49,197 nucleotides of DNA from CBDHDN01 sp965261585. GTDB lineage: Bacteria; Pseudomonadota; Alphaproteobacteria; UBA6615. Below are positions 1 to 8,776 of this stretch, in pieces (positions within the stretch are counted from its first letter, which is position 1; every line of letters begins with the position of its first letter). The position numbers and the translations under genes are program-made. The notes under the pieces are model-generated. The model did no database searches. It saw only the letters and a list, made by a program, of their open reading frames with translations, and had not been told where the DNA came from. The stretch spans positions 1-49,197 of the forward strand of contig CBDHDN010000005.1 in NCBI GenBank assembly GCA_965261585.1. Reading direction: 5' to 3'.

Positions 1-1461
1 GCGACCTTGACCAGGTCGCCCTCGGCATAGCCGGCGAGCTCGTAGTCGAAACTGGCGTAGCCGCGGCTCACCGATTTCAGGCGGTCGTAGAAATCGAACA
101 CGACCTCGTTGAGCGGCAGGCGGTAGACCGCCATGGCGCGGCTGCCGACATAGGTGAGGTCGAGCTGTTCGCCGCGCCGCTCGGTACACAGCTGCAAGAC
201 CTGCCCGAGATAGGCATCGGGCACGATGATCGAGGCCTTGATCCACGGCTCCTCGATCGCGGCGATGTTCGTCGGGTCGGGGAAGTCCGAGGGGTTGTGC
301 AGGGCAATCGACGTGCCGTCGCGCAGGTGGATCTTGTAAACGACCGACGGCGCCGTCGCGATCAGGTCGAGGTCGAACTCGCGGGTCAACCGCTCCTGGG
401 CGATCTCCATGTGCAGGAGGCCGAGAAAGCCACAGCGGAAGCCGAGCCCGAGCGCCAACGACGTCTCGGGCTCGAACTGGAAACTGGCGTCGTTGAGCTG
501 CAGCTTGCCGAGGCTCTCGCGCAGGTCGTCATAGTCGGCCGCGTCGGCCGGAAACAGGCTGCAGAAGACGACCGGCACGGACTGCCTAAAGCCCGGCAGC
601 GGCGTCGTCGCCTGGCGGCGCTCCTCGGTGATCGTGTCGCCGACCTTGCAGTCGGCGACCGTCTTTATACTGGCGGTCAGGAAACCGATCTCGCCCAGGT
701 CGAGCCGCCCGGTGTCGCGCTGCGCCGGCGTGAACACGCCGACCCGGTCGACCCGATAGGCCTTGCCCGTCGCCATCATGCGGATCTTGTGGCCGCGCAT
801 GAGCGCGCCGTCCTTGACCCGCACCAGCGCGACAACGCCGAGATAGGGGTCGTACCAGCTGTCGACGAGCAGCGCCCGCAACGGCGCATCGGCATCGCCG
901 ATCGGCGGCGGCAGGCGCGTGACCAGGGCCTCCAACACGGCGTCGATGCCGACCCCGGTCTTGGCCGAGATCTCGACCGCGTCGGCCGCATCGATGCCGA
1001 TCACTTCCTCGATCTGCTCACGCCACCCGATCCGGCTCCGCCGCCGGCAGGTCGATCTTGTTGAGCACCGGAACGACCTCGAGGTCGGCGTCGATCGCGG
1101 CGTAGGCGTTGGCCAGGGTCTGCGCCTCGACGCCCTGACTCGCGTCGACGATCAGCAGCGCGCCCTCGCAGGCGGCGAGCGACCGGCTGACCTCGTAAGC
1201 GAAGTCGACGTGGCCGGGGGTGTCCATCAGGTTGAGCTGATAGGCCTCGCCGTTCGCGGCCGTATAGTCGAGGCGCACGGTCTGGGCCTTGATGGTGATA
1301 CCGCGCTCGCGCTCCAGCTCCATCGAGTCGAGCACCTGCTCCTTCATCTCGCGCGCGCTCAGGCCGCCGCAGCGCTCGATCAGCCGGTCGGCCAGCGTCG
1401 ACTTGCCATGGTCGATATGGGCGACGATCGCAAAGTTGCGGATGTGCGAAGGGTCGGTCAT
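1..1461 (-). CDS. lepA: Elongation factor 4 (LepA), 3'-partial, with an apparent frameshift
   Basis: LepA is a ribosome-associated translational GTPase related to EF-G. The start ATG at 1461 is followed by a P-loop region (AHIDHGKSTLADR, residues about 14-26), the switch II motif DTPGH and the guanine-specificity motif NKID. The frame then hits TGA at 1018-1020. Removing one C from the pair at 1023-1024 restores an open frame that runs to the window edge and reads as LepA: VREQIEEVIGIDA, then PGFRQSVPVVF, and near base 1 RGYASFDYE and DLVKV. The C-terminal end lies outside the window. The break falls just after the G-domain core; because the downstream frame is intact and conserved, a sequencing indel is more likely than a pseudogene. 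The gene follows pheT by about 156 nt. Confidence 0.93.
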
Positions 1462-1481
1462 CGTTGGTTGCGGCTATCACC

Positions 1482-1574
1482 CTTCGACAGGCTCAGGGTG
1501 AGGCTCGGCGTTGACTCCCTCATGCTGAGCCTGTCGAAGCATGAGCCTGTCGAAGCATGAGCCTGTCGAAGCAT
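1482..1574. repeat. REP-like inverted repeat with three tandem 16-bp units
   Basis: CTTCGACAGGCTCAG at 1482-1496 is exactly complementary to CTGAGCCTGTCGAAG at 1525-1539. The second arm continues into three perfect head-to-tail copies of GAGCCTGTCGAAGCAT (1527-1542, 1543-1558, 1559-1574). The element lies in the pheT-lepA intergenic region. The CTTCGACARGCTCAG core is a dispersed palindromic repeat known from many proteobacterial genomes; only this one locus is seen in the window. It could act as a processing or termination signal between the two genes, which is inference. Confidence 0.85.
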
Positions 1575-1617
1575 GAGGGCCGGGTGCTCGGCGAACCTGT
1601 TCCCACGAAACCGGGCA

Positions 1618-4015
1618 CTAGCCGCGCAGGACCCCACCGGTGTGCTTGGCGACACTGGCGACGACCTTCTGGGCAACGGCGTCGATCTCCTGGTCGGTCA
1701 GGGTCGCGGCGCGCGGCTGCCAGCGTCACGGCGACCGCCAACGATTTCTTGCCGTCATCGATGCCCGGCCCGGTATAGACGTCGAACAGCCCGACATCGA
1801 CGATCAGGGCCTTGTCGGCGCTGCGGACCGAGCGCAGCACAGCGTTCGCCGGCACCTTCGCGTCGACGACGAAGGCGAAGTCGCGGGCGACCGGCTGGAA
1901 CGGCGACAGCTCGAGCTTGCCGCGCCTGGCCTTGCCCTTGACGGGCGGCACGGCGTCGAGGAACAGCTCGAACGCGACAAGCGGGCCGCGCACGTCCATC
2001 GCCTGCAGGACGCGCGGGTGGATGTCGCCGAACCAAGCTAGCACCTTGGCCCCGAGCCGCAGCGCGCCTGAGCGGCCGGGGTGATACCACGCCGGCGCGT
2101 CGGTCGTGATCTGCAGGTTGGCGACCGGCGCGCCGACGGCCTCAAGCGCCGCAATCGCATCACCCTTGGCGTCGATCGCATCGACCGGCACCGCGCCGCC
2201 GGCCCAGTGCGCCGCGTGGCGGCGCCCCTGGCGCACGCCGGCGGCGACCTGGCGCTGGCCGTCGGGTGTCGTGTCATGATATTGCGGCCCCAGCTCGAAC
2301 AGCGCCGGGTCGGCGAGCCCACGGTCGACGTTACGCGCCACCGCGGCAATCAGGTTCGGCAGGATCGACGGGCGCATCACGTCGAGGTCGCTGCTGATCG
2401 GGTTGTCGACATGCAGGGCCGGCGCGACGCCGCCGAAATGAGTGGCCAGGCGGCCCGGCATGAAGGACCAGGTGACGGCCTCCAGCAGCCCGCGCTCGGC
2501 CAGCGCCCGCTTGATCTGGGCGGCCCGCCGGTAAGCCGGCGTGCTCGCCGGCTGGGGCAGCGAGGTCGGCCGCGTCAGCGGCACCGCCTCGATGCGGTCG
2601 AGGCCGACGACCCGGACCAGCTCCTCAACCAGGTCTGCCTCGCCATGCACGTCGGGACGCCATGTCGGCGGCGCAATGTCGACCGTGCCGTTCGCAACCG
2701 CCGGGACGTCGAAGCCGAGTGCGCTGAGGATCTCGCGCTGGCGCGGCGGCGCGATTTCGAGGCCACCGAGGGTGCGCACGCGGTCGGGTCGCAGGGCGAT
2801 CGTGCGGCTTGTGTCGGGCAGCGTGCCGGCGCGCACCGGCCCGCTGGTCTCGCCGCCGCACAGCTCCATGATCAGCCGCGCCGCGACCTCGGCACCCCAA
2901 TCGGCGCTCACCGGATCGACGCCGCGCTCGAAGCGGTAGCGCGCGTCGGACTGCAGGTTGAGGCGCCGGCCGGTCGCCGCCACCTGCACCGGGTCGAACA
3001 GCGCGACCTCGAGGAACACCTCGGTCGTGCCTTCGGTACACATCGACGCCGCGCCGCCCATGACCCCACCGATACCGTGCGCGGCGTCACCGTCGGCAAT
3101 GATCGTCATCGCGGCGTCCAGCGCGTAGTCCTTGCCGGTCAGCGCGCAGAACGGCTGGCCGTCTTTGGCCCGTTGCATGACCAGCGCGTTGCCGGTCAAG
3201 TTCGCGGCATCGAACACATGCAACGGCCGCCCCACGTCGATCGCGACATAGTTCGTGACATCGACCAGCGCCGAAATCGGCCGCAGGCCGATCGCCCGCA
3301 AGCGCTGCTGCATCCAGCGCGGGCTCGGCCCGTTCGTGACGCCGCGGAAGTGCCGGCCGACGACATACGAGCAGGCATTGCCGTCGTCGGCGACGCGCCA
3401 GTCGATCGGGCTGTCGTAGCCGCCGGCGACCGGCTCGGCCCGCAGCAACGGCTTCAGCGTACCGAGGCCGGCGGCGGCGAGGTCGCGGGCAATGCCGCGC
3501 ACGCCGGTGCAGTCCGGCCGGTTCGGCGTCAGCTCGATGTCGATGACCGGATCGTCGAGGCCGAGCAGGCCGCCGAACGGGTGGCCCAAGGCGGTGTCGT
3601 CGGCCAGCTCGATGATGCCCTCGTGCTCGTCCGACAGGCCCATTTCGCGTTCGGAGACCAGCATGCCGTTGGATTCGACGCCGCGGATCTTGGCCTTTTT
3701 CAACTCGATACCGGTCCCCGGGATATAGGTCCCGGTCGGCGCGAACACGCCGATCATGCCGGCCCGCGCATTAGGCGCGCCGCAAACGACCTGCACGGTG
3801 CCGCCGTCCGCTTCGACAACGCAGACCTTGAGGCGGTCGGCGCTGGGGTGCTTGTCGGCCGCGATGACGCGGGCGGTCTTGAACGCCGCCAGCTCGGCCG
3901 CCCGGTTCTCCACCGAGTCGACCTCGAGGCCAAGCGCCGTCAGCCGCCCCGCGATCTCGTCGAGCGTCGCCGTCGTCTCGAGATGATCCCTGAGCCAGGA
4001 GAGCGTGAACTTCAT
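1618..4015 (-). CDS. pheT: Phenylalanine--tRNA ligase beta subunit, frameshift near the 3' end
   Basis: Beta chain of the alpha2-beta2 PheRS that charges tRNA-Phe in the cytoplasm. It begins MKFTLSWLRDHLETT at 4015. It has the N-terminal tRNA-binding OB fold (residues about 40-150, with VCGAPNARAGM), B3/B4 and B5 regions (RPDCTGVRGIARDLAAAGLG; HGEADLVEELVRVVG) and a C-terminal ferredoxin-like anticodon-binding domain (FQPVARDFAFVVD). One extra base in the CC at 1720-1721 throws the last 34 codons out of frame. Without it the protein ends with LTDQEIDAVAQ and GGVLRG at TAG 1618-1620, giving 798 residues, normal for the family. Read literally, the frame runs through the repeat to 1520 with a nonsense tail. 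It follows pheS by 14 nt. Confidence 0.95.
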
Positions 4016-4029
4016 CGTCGCCTGGTCCC

Positions 4030-5106
4030 CTAGAGGCCGCGGATCAGCGACGGCACGTCGATCGGCGCGAAGCCGTAGTGGTCGAGCCAGCGTATGTCCG
4101 CATCGAAAAACGTGCGTAGATCGGGGATGCCGTATTTCAGCATGGCGATGCGGTCGATGCCCAAGCCGAAGGCGAAGCCCTGATAGCGTTCGGGGTCGAT
4201 GCCGCCGGCCCGCAGCACGTTCGGATGCACCATGCCGGAGCCCATGATTTCGAGCCAATCGTCGCCGGCGCCGATCTTGAGCTCGCCGCCGCCGCGCGCA
4301 CAGCCGATATCGACCTCCATCGACGGCTCGGTGAACGGAAAATAGCTCGGCCGCAGGCGCACCGGCAGATCGGGTATCTCGAAGAAGGCACGCAGGAAAT
4401 CGGTGATGCAACCCTTCAGGTGGCCCAGATGGGTCGTCTCGTCGACCACCAGCGCCTCGATCTGATGGAACATCGGCGTGTGGGTCGCGTCGCTGTCGGA
4501 ACGATAGGTGCGGCCCGGCGCGATCACCCGGATCGGCGGCGCCGAGGCTTGCATCGTGCGGATCTGCACGGGCGAGGTATGCGGACGCAGCGACGGCCGC
4601 ACCCCGTCGGCGTCCGGCGCCAGGTAGAACGTGTCCATGTCCTGCCGCGCTGGGTGCTCCGGCGGGATATTGAGCGCCGTGAAGTTGTAGAAGTCGTCCT
4701 CGATGTCCGGCCCCTCGGCGACGACGAAGCCCATCTCGCCGAGGATGGCGATGCATTCCTCGATCGTCTGGCTGATCGGATGCAGGCGGCCGCGCGGCAC
4801 CAGGCGCACCGGCAGGGTCACGTCGAGCCGGTCCTCGCGCAGCTGCGCCTCGAGCACGCTGTCGGCCAGTCCCTCGCGCCGCGCCTCGATCGCCGCCGCG
4901 ACCGCGTCTTTGACCTGGTTGAGCGCCTGACCGGCGGCCCGCCGCCCCGCCGGCTCGAGGCCGCCGAGGCTCTTCATCTGCGCGGTGATGCGACCCTTCT
5001 TGCCGAGCACCCTGACCCGCGCCGCCTCCAGCGCTTCGAGGTCCGACGCGTCGGCGATCTCGCGCAGGATCTCAGCCTGCAGTCGTTCGACCTCTTGCGT
5101 CTCCAT
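4030..5106 (-). CDS. pheS: Phenylalanine--tRNA ligase alpha subunit
   Basis: Catalytic alpha chain of PheRS, a class II aminoacyl-tRNA synthetase. The N-terminal coiled-coil region (residues about 1-85) is followed by the catalytic core: motif 1 around HPISQTIEECIAILGEMGF, motif 2 in RVIAPGRTYRSDSDATHTP, the substrate-pocket segment around FTEPSMEVDI, and motif 3 in GFAFGLGIDRIAMLKYGI. At 358 residues it has normal length. ATG at 5106 is preferred over the GTG immediately upstream, because ATG-GAG-ACG begins the usual METQEVERL-like N-terminus. It is cotranscribed with rplT upstream (113-nt gap holding a strong hairpin) and pheT downstream. Confidence 0.97.
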   Translation of the reverse strand: METQEVERLQAEILREIADASDLEALEAARVRVLGKKGRITAQMKSLGGLEPAGRRAAGQALNQVKDAVAAAIEARREGLADSVLEAQLREDRLDVTLPVRLVPRGRLHPISQTIEECIAILGEMGFVVAEGPDIEDDFYNFTALNIPPEHPARQDMDTFYLAPDADGVRPSLRPHTSPVQIRTMQASAPPIRVIAPGRTYRSDSDATHTPMFHQIEALVVDETTHLGHLKGCITDFLRAFFEIPDLPVRLRPSYFPFTEPSMEVDIGCARGGGELKIGAGDDWLEIMGSGMVHPNVLRAGGIDPERYQGFAFGLGIDRIAMLKYGIPDLRTFFDADIRWLDHYGFAPIDVPSLIRGL

Positions 5107-5186
5107 CACCCGTGGTCCTCAACTGCGCCCGCACGCGGGGCGCGACACCAATGCCTGGTGGAGGCGACGCCGCCCGCGGCGGCGCA

Positions 5187-5217
5187 CGGCCCGGCGGCCG
5201 AGGCGGCGGCCGGGCCG
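5187..5217 (-). terminator. GC-rich hairpin between rplT and pheS
   Basis: CGGCCCGGC (5187-5195) pairs perfectly with GCCGGGCCG (5209-5217) around a 13-nt loop, immediately after the rplT stop on the transcribed strand. No U-tract follows, so it is not a canonical intrinsic terminator. It may be an attenuator, a processing site or a mRNA 3'-end protector that sets ribosomal-protein output apart from PheRS. Function is inferred from position only. Confidence 0.45.
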
Positions 5218-5219
5218 CC

Positions 5220-5585
5220 TTAGGCGGCTTTCTTCAGGGCGTCCTCGGCCTGTGTGACCAACGCCTTGAAGGCATCGGGCTCGCGCGCCGCGATATCCGC
5301 CAGGATCTTGCGGTCGAGCTCGATCCCGGCCCGCTTGATGCCGCACATGAACTGCGAATAGGTCAGACCGTGGGCCCGCGCTCCGGCATTGATCCGCTGG
5401 ATCCACAGGCCGCGGAAATCACGCTTCCTGTTGCGCCGATCGCGGTATGCGTATTGCAGGCCCTTCTCGACGCGCTCCAGCGCGACGCGGTAGGCCTTCG
5501 AGTTGCGGCCCCGATAGCCCTTGGCGCGGGCCAGCAGCTTCTTGTGCTTGGCGTGCCGGGCGACGGAGCGTGTTGCGCGTGCCAT
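5220..5585 (-). CDS. rplT: 50S ribosomal protein L20
   Basis: L20 binds 23S rRNA early in large-subunit assembly. The 121-residue protein starts MARATRSVARHAKHKKLL and has the highly basic N-terminal arm and the conserved RDRRNRKRDFRGLWIQRINA segment (residues about 48-67), followed by the globular domain ending in EDALKKAA. Length is normal for alphaproteobacteria. It lies 3 nt downstream of rpmI, so the two are surely cotranscribed. In E. coli L20 represses its own operon by binding the rpmI leader; whether that holds here cannot be read from sequence alone, though the infC-rpmI gap does hold inverted repeats. Confidence 0.98.
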   Translation of the reverse strand: MARATRSVARHAKHKKLLARAKGYRGRNSKAYRVALERVEKGLQYAYRDRRNRKRDFRGLWIQRINAGARAHGLTYSQFMCGIKRAGIELDRKILADIAAREPDAFKALVTQAEDALKKAA

Positions 5586-5588
5586 GGC

Positions 5589-5795
5589 TCAGCCCCTTTT
5601 TCCGTACGGCATCATCGGCGCGACGATACGCGCGTCGGCGGCGGCCATGACACCGATGTGCCGGGCCTTGCGCTTCGTCGATTGGGAGCGCTTGCGCATG
5701 CCGTGGCGCATGCCCGAGGGCTTCATGCGGATCTTGCCCGACCCGGTGAAGCGGAATCGCTTCTTGGCCGAGCTTTTGGTCTTCAACTTGGGCAT
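5589..5795 (-). CDS. rpmI: 50S ribosomal protein L35
   Basis: Small basic large-subunit protein, 68 residues, beginning MPKLKTKSSAKKRFRFTGSG and containing the typical KIRMKPSGMRHGMRKRS segment. ATG at 5795 is the standard family start; the upstream in-frame extension is not conserved-looking. The C-terminal MAAADARIVAPMMPYGKRG tail matches alphaproteobacterial L35. A promoter-like sequence sits about 100 nt upstream (5895-5923), so rpmI-rplT-pheS-pheT can probably be transcribed separately from infC. Confidence 0.98.
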   Translation of the reverse strand: MPKLKTKSSAKKRFRFTGSGKIRMKPSGMRHGMRKRSQSTKRKARHIGVMAAADARIVAPMMPYGKRG

Positions 5796-5835
5796 TTCGC
5801 ACCTCTTACGGCTGGTTTGTTCGTTGGCGACGGCG

Positions 5836-5867
5836 GGGCATGCCCTGGGACAATACACAGTTGTCCC
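5836..5867 (-). promoter_or_regulatory. Two adjacent inverted repeats in the rpmI leader
   Basis: Two perfect palindromic elements stand side by side 41-72 nt upstream of the rpmI start codon: GGGCATGCCC (5836-5845) and GGGACAA-N7-TTGTCCC (5847-5867). They lie downstream of the proposed promoter and therefore inside the untranslated leader. They could form stem-loops used for feedback by L20 or for transcript stabilisation, or be a repressor site. The repeats are seen directly; the role is conjecture. Confidence 0.45.
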
Positions 5868-5894
5868 GCCCGCGCCGCCGCGGCAAGCCGGCGG

Positions 5895-5923
5895 TTTATA
5901 GACGCGCTGCGCCCGCGTGGCAA
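5895..5923 (-). promoter_or_regulatory. Sigma-70-type promoter for rpmI-rplT-pheS-pheT
   Basis: On the minus strand TTGCCA (5923 to 5918) and TATAAA (5900 to 5895) are separated by exactly 17 nt, close to the housekeeping consensus TTGACA-N17-TATAAT. Transcription would start near 5888, giving a leader of about 90 nt before rpmI. The element lies in the 284-nt gap downstream of infC. The remaining gap (about 5924-6079) holds no gene I can recognise. Confidence 0.6.
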
Positions 5924-6079
5924 GCCGCGCAAGGACCAGCGTGACCGGCCCGGCCCCTTACAAGGAAGGACGAAAACCTGGTGGCAACCGGCCGCCTACG
6001 CCCTCCACCCTTGCGGGGAGGTCCGGGGGGAAGTCAGCGTCCGGCACTGGCCCGTGGATCCCGAAACCGGCGTCGGGGA

Positions 6080-6619
6080 TCAACGTGGCGCAATGACCAT
6101 GATCATCTGGCGGCCTTCGAACTTCGGCATCTGCTCGACCTTGGCAAGCTCGTCGAGCTCGTCGCGAAAACGTTCAAGCACACGCGCACCGATGTCGGGA
6201 TGGGCCATCTCGCGGCCGCGGAAGCGCAGCGTCACCTTGACCTTGTCGCCCTCGCCGAGGAACCGGCGGGCGTTGCGCATCTTCACGTCGTAGTCGTGGG
6301 TGTCGATGTTGGGCCGCAGCTTGATCTCTTTGACATCGATCGTTTTCTGCCGCTTGCGGGCCTCGGCTTTCTTTTTTTGATCCTGATACTTCAGCTTGCC
6401 GACATCGAGGATCTTGCAGACCGGCGGGTCCGAGACGCCGGCGACCTCGACGAGATCGAGGGCGGCCTCCTCCGCGCGCGCAAGGGCATCCACGGTGGCG
6501 ATGATGCCGACTTGTTCTCCGTCTTGATCGATTAGCCGAACCGAGGCCGCGGTGATTTCCTTGTTGACGCGGGGGCCCGACTTCTTCGGCGGGGTTAGGT
6601 CGTAGGGTCTCCTAGCGAT
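6080..6619 (-). CDS. infC: Translation initiation factor IF-3 with an ATC start codon
   Basis: IF-3 binds the 30S subunit, discriminates initiator tRNA and start codons, and prevents 70S association. The frame reads RRPYDLTPPKKSGPRVNKEI and then VRLIDQDGEQVGI, the normal N-terminal domain, a linker rich in K/R (YQDQKKKAEARKRQK) and the C-terminal domain (VTLRFRGREMAHPDIG) ending at 6080; 179 residues. A TAG stop lies directly before the ATC at 6617-6619, and no ATG, GTG or TTG occurs in frame until GTG 6493, which would remove most of the N-domain. AAGGAG sits 8 nt before the ATC. Rare start codons (AUU in E. coli) are known in infC and allow IF-3 to repress its own translation. Confidence 0.95.
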   Translation of the reverse strand: MARRPYDLTPPKKSGPRVNKEITAASVRLIDQDGEQVGIIATVDALARAEEAALDLVEVAGVSDPPVCKILDVGKLKYQDQKKKAEARKRQKTIDVKEIKLRPNIDTHDYDVKMRNARRFLGEGDKVKVTLRFRGREMAHPDIGARVLERFRDELDELAKVEQMPKFEGRQMIMVIAPR

Positions 6620-6704
6620 CTATTTATCTCCTTTGTCGCTGGTCACAATGCCCACACCCTAGCACGGGCCTGGATTGCGAAATAGTTACAAACCGTCTGT
6701 CGTC

Positions 6705-8669
6705 CTATTGCAAGGCCGGATTCATCGCCGCACCGGCCAAATGCGCGACCGCCTCGGCCAGGGCAAGCGTCTGCTGGTCCTTCTCGCCGAGGCGCCGGAT
6801 CGTCACCTGGCGCTGATCGGCCTCGCGGCCGCCGACAACCATGATGGCTGGCACCCTGGCGTGGCTGTGCTCGCGGATCTTGTATGAGATCTTCTCGTTA
6901 CGGATGTCGATCTCGGCCCGCAGCCCGGCGCCGCGGGCGGCCGCCAGCACCTCTTCGGCATAGGCGTCGGCGTCGTTGGTGATCGTGCAGACGACGGCCT
7001 GCACCGGGGCCAGCCACAGCGGCAGGCGGCCGGCGTAGTTCTCGATCAGGATGCCGATGAACCGCTCGAACGAGCCGAGGATGACGCGATGCAGCATGAC
7101 CGGCCGCCGCTTCGAGCCGTCCTCGGCAACGTAGCTGGCACCGAGCCGTTCGGGCAGCACGAAGTCGACCTGCAGCGTGCCGCACTGCCACTCGCGCCCG
7201 ATCGCATCGCGCAGCACGAACTCCAGCTTCGGGCCATAGAACGCGCCCTCGCCGGGGTTGAGCGTGTAGACAAGACCAGCCGCCTCGGCCGCTTGCCGGA
7301 GTGCCTGCTCGGCCTGGTCCCAGGTGCTGTCCTCACCGGCACGCACCGGCGGCCGGTCGGCGAACTTGACCATCACGTCGACGAAACCGAAATCGCCATA
7401 GACGCGCGACAGCAGCTCGCAGAAAGCCTGGGTCTCGGCGACGATCTGGTCTTCGGTGCAGAAAATGTGGGCATCGTCCTGCAGGAACGCCCGCACCCGC
7501 ATGATGCCGTGCAGCGCGCCGGACGGCTCGTTGCGGTGGCAGCTGCCGAACTCGGCCAGCCGGATCGGCAGGTCGCGGTAGCTCTTGATGCCCTGGCGGA
7601 ATATCTGCACGTGCCCGGGACAATTCATCGGCTTGATCGCCAGCACCTTCCCGCCCTCGTCCTCCAGGGCGAACATGTGCTCGCCGAACTTCTCCCAGTG
7701 CCCCGAGCGCTCCCACAGCGCGCGGTCGATGAGTTGCGGCGTCTTCACCTCGGCATAGCCCGCCGCCTCGAGCCGCGCCCGCATGTAGTCCTCGATGACC
7801 CGATGCAGGGTCCAGCCCTTGGGATGCCAGAAGACGCTGCCGGCGGCCTCCTCCTGCAGGTGGAACAGGTCCATTTCGCGGCCGAGGCGCCGGTGGTTGC
7901 GCTTTTCGGCCTCCTCGAGCATATGCAGATAGGCCTTCAGCTCCTTGTCGTCGCGCCAGCAGGTGCCGTAGATGCGCTGCAGCTGCTGGTTGCGCGCATC
8001 GCCGCGCCAATAGGCGCCGGAGACCTTCGTCAGCTTGAACCCGGTGCCCAGCTTGCCGGTCGACGGCAGGTGCGGCCCCCGGCACAAATCGAGCCAGGCG
8101 CCCTGGCGATAGATCGATATCTCATCGTCGCGCGGCAGGGTCTCGATATGCTCGGCCTTGTAGTGCTCGCCGGCGCGCTTGAAATGCTCGATCGCCGCGT
8201 CGCGGTCCCACACCTCGCGGCTGATCGCCTCGTCGCGTTTGACGATCTCGCGCATGCGCGCCTCGATGCATTCGAGGTCGTCCGGGGTGAACGGCTCGTC
8301 GCGGACGAAGTCGTAATAGAAGCCGTCGTCGGTGGCCGGGCCGAACGTGATCTGGGTGCCGGGATAGAGCTCCTGCACAGCCTCGGCCAGCACATGCGCG
8401 GCGTCGTGGCGCAACAGCTCCAACGCGTCGTCGTCCTTGCGCGTCACGATCGCGACACGTGCGTCGTGATCGATCGCCACCGCAAGGTCGCGCATGGTGC
8501 CGTCGACCCGGATCGCCAGCGCCGCCTTCGCGAGGCCCGGGCCGATGTCGCCGGCGATCTGCCCGCCGGTGACCGGCGCGGCATACCTCCGCACGCTGCC
8601 GTCGGGCAGCGTAATTGCAATGTCGCGGCCCTGTGCCGCCACCTCAGCCATCACCGTCCCCGTCTTCAT
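6705..8669 (-). CDS. thrS: Threonine--tRNA ligase
   Basis: Class II synthetase charging tRNA-Thr, 654 residues. Domains in order: N-terminal TGS (residues about 10-70, ITLPDGSVRRYAAPVTGG); editing domain with the HxxxH motif in RHDAAHVLAEA and the CRGPH zinc-like motif; catalytic core with MNCPGHVQIF, motif 2 in FGSCHRNEPSGALHGIMRVR and motif 3 in HRVILGSFERFIGILIENYA; and a C-terminal anticodon-binding domain (QAVVCTITNDADAYAEEV). ATG at 8669 (MKTGTVMAEVA) or ATG at 8651 (MAEVAAQGRD) are both possible; neither has a strong ribosome-binding site. It is followed after 85 nt by infC, the order seen in many proteobacteria. Confidence 0.97.
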   Translation of the reverse strand: MKTGTVMAEVAAQGRDIAITLPDGSVRRYAAPVTGGQIAGDIGPGLAKAALAIRVDGTMRDLAVAIDHDARVAIVTRKDDDALELLRHDAAHVLAEAVQELYPGTQITFGPATDDGFYYDFVRDEPFTPDDLECIEARMREIVKRDEAISREVWDRDAAIEHFKRAGEHYKAEHIETLPRDDEISIYRQGAWLDLCRGPHLPSTGKLGTGFKLTKVSGAYWRGDARNQQLQRIYGTCWRDDKELKAYLHMLEEAEKRNHRRLGREMDLFHLQEEAAGSVFWHPKGWTLHRVIEDYMRARLEAAGYAEVKTPQLIDRALWERSGHWEKFGEHMFALEDEGGKVLAIKPMNCPGHVQIFRQGIKSYRDLPIRLAEFGSCHRNEPSGALHGIMRVRAFLQDDAHIFCTEDQIVAETQAFCELLSRVYGDFGFVDVMVKFADRPPVRAGEDSTWDQAEQALRQAAEAAGLVYTLNPGEGAFYGPKLEFVLRDAIGREWQCGTLQVDFVLPERLGASYVAEDGSKRRPVMLHRVILGSFERFIGILIENYAGRLPLWLAPVQAVVCTITNDADAYAEEVLAAARGAGLRAEIDIRNEKISYKIREHSHARVPAIMVVGGREADQRQVTIRRLGEKDQQTLALAEAVAHLAGAAMNPALQ

Positions 8670-8776
8670 ACGCCGCCGCCGCGGCCCGCGAGCGCAGGGT
8701 CTAGCGCATTTTCCGGCCCGGCGGAACCAGTAGTCTGATCCCAACGCTTGGTCCGTGAAGCGTCAGGTGAACCAGC

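Noticed and set aside
1527..1574. Possible CRISPR-like array
   Set aside because: The three 16-bp units are directly adjacent with no spacers, so this is a tandem duplication.
2081..4033. 650-codon open frame on the plus strand opposite pheT
   Set aside because: The protein is Arg/His/Asp-rich without motifs, as expected for the antisense of a GC-rich gene, and pheT on the other strand is unmistakable.
1520..4756. A 1078-residue protein covering pheT and part of pheS
   Set aside because: The N-terminal third is a shadow of pheS and the C-terminal tail follows the frameshift at 1720-1721; only the middle is PheT.
6080..6493. infC starting at GTG 6493
   Set aside because: It would remove 42 residues including the conserved GPRVNKEI and LIDQDGEQVG parts of the IF-3 N-domain, which are in frame upstream.
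7089..8738. 549-codon open frame opposite thrS
   Set aside because: Composition is typical of a shadow frame; thrS motifs on the minus strand account for the region.
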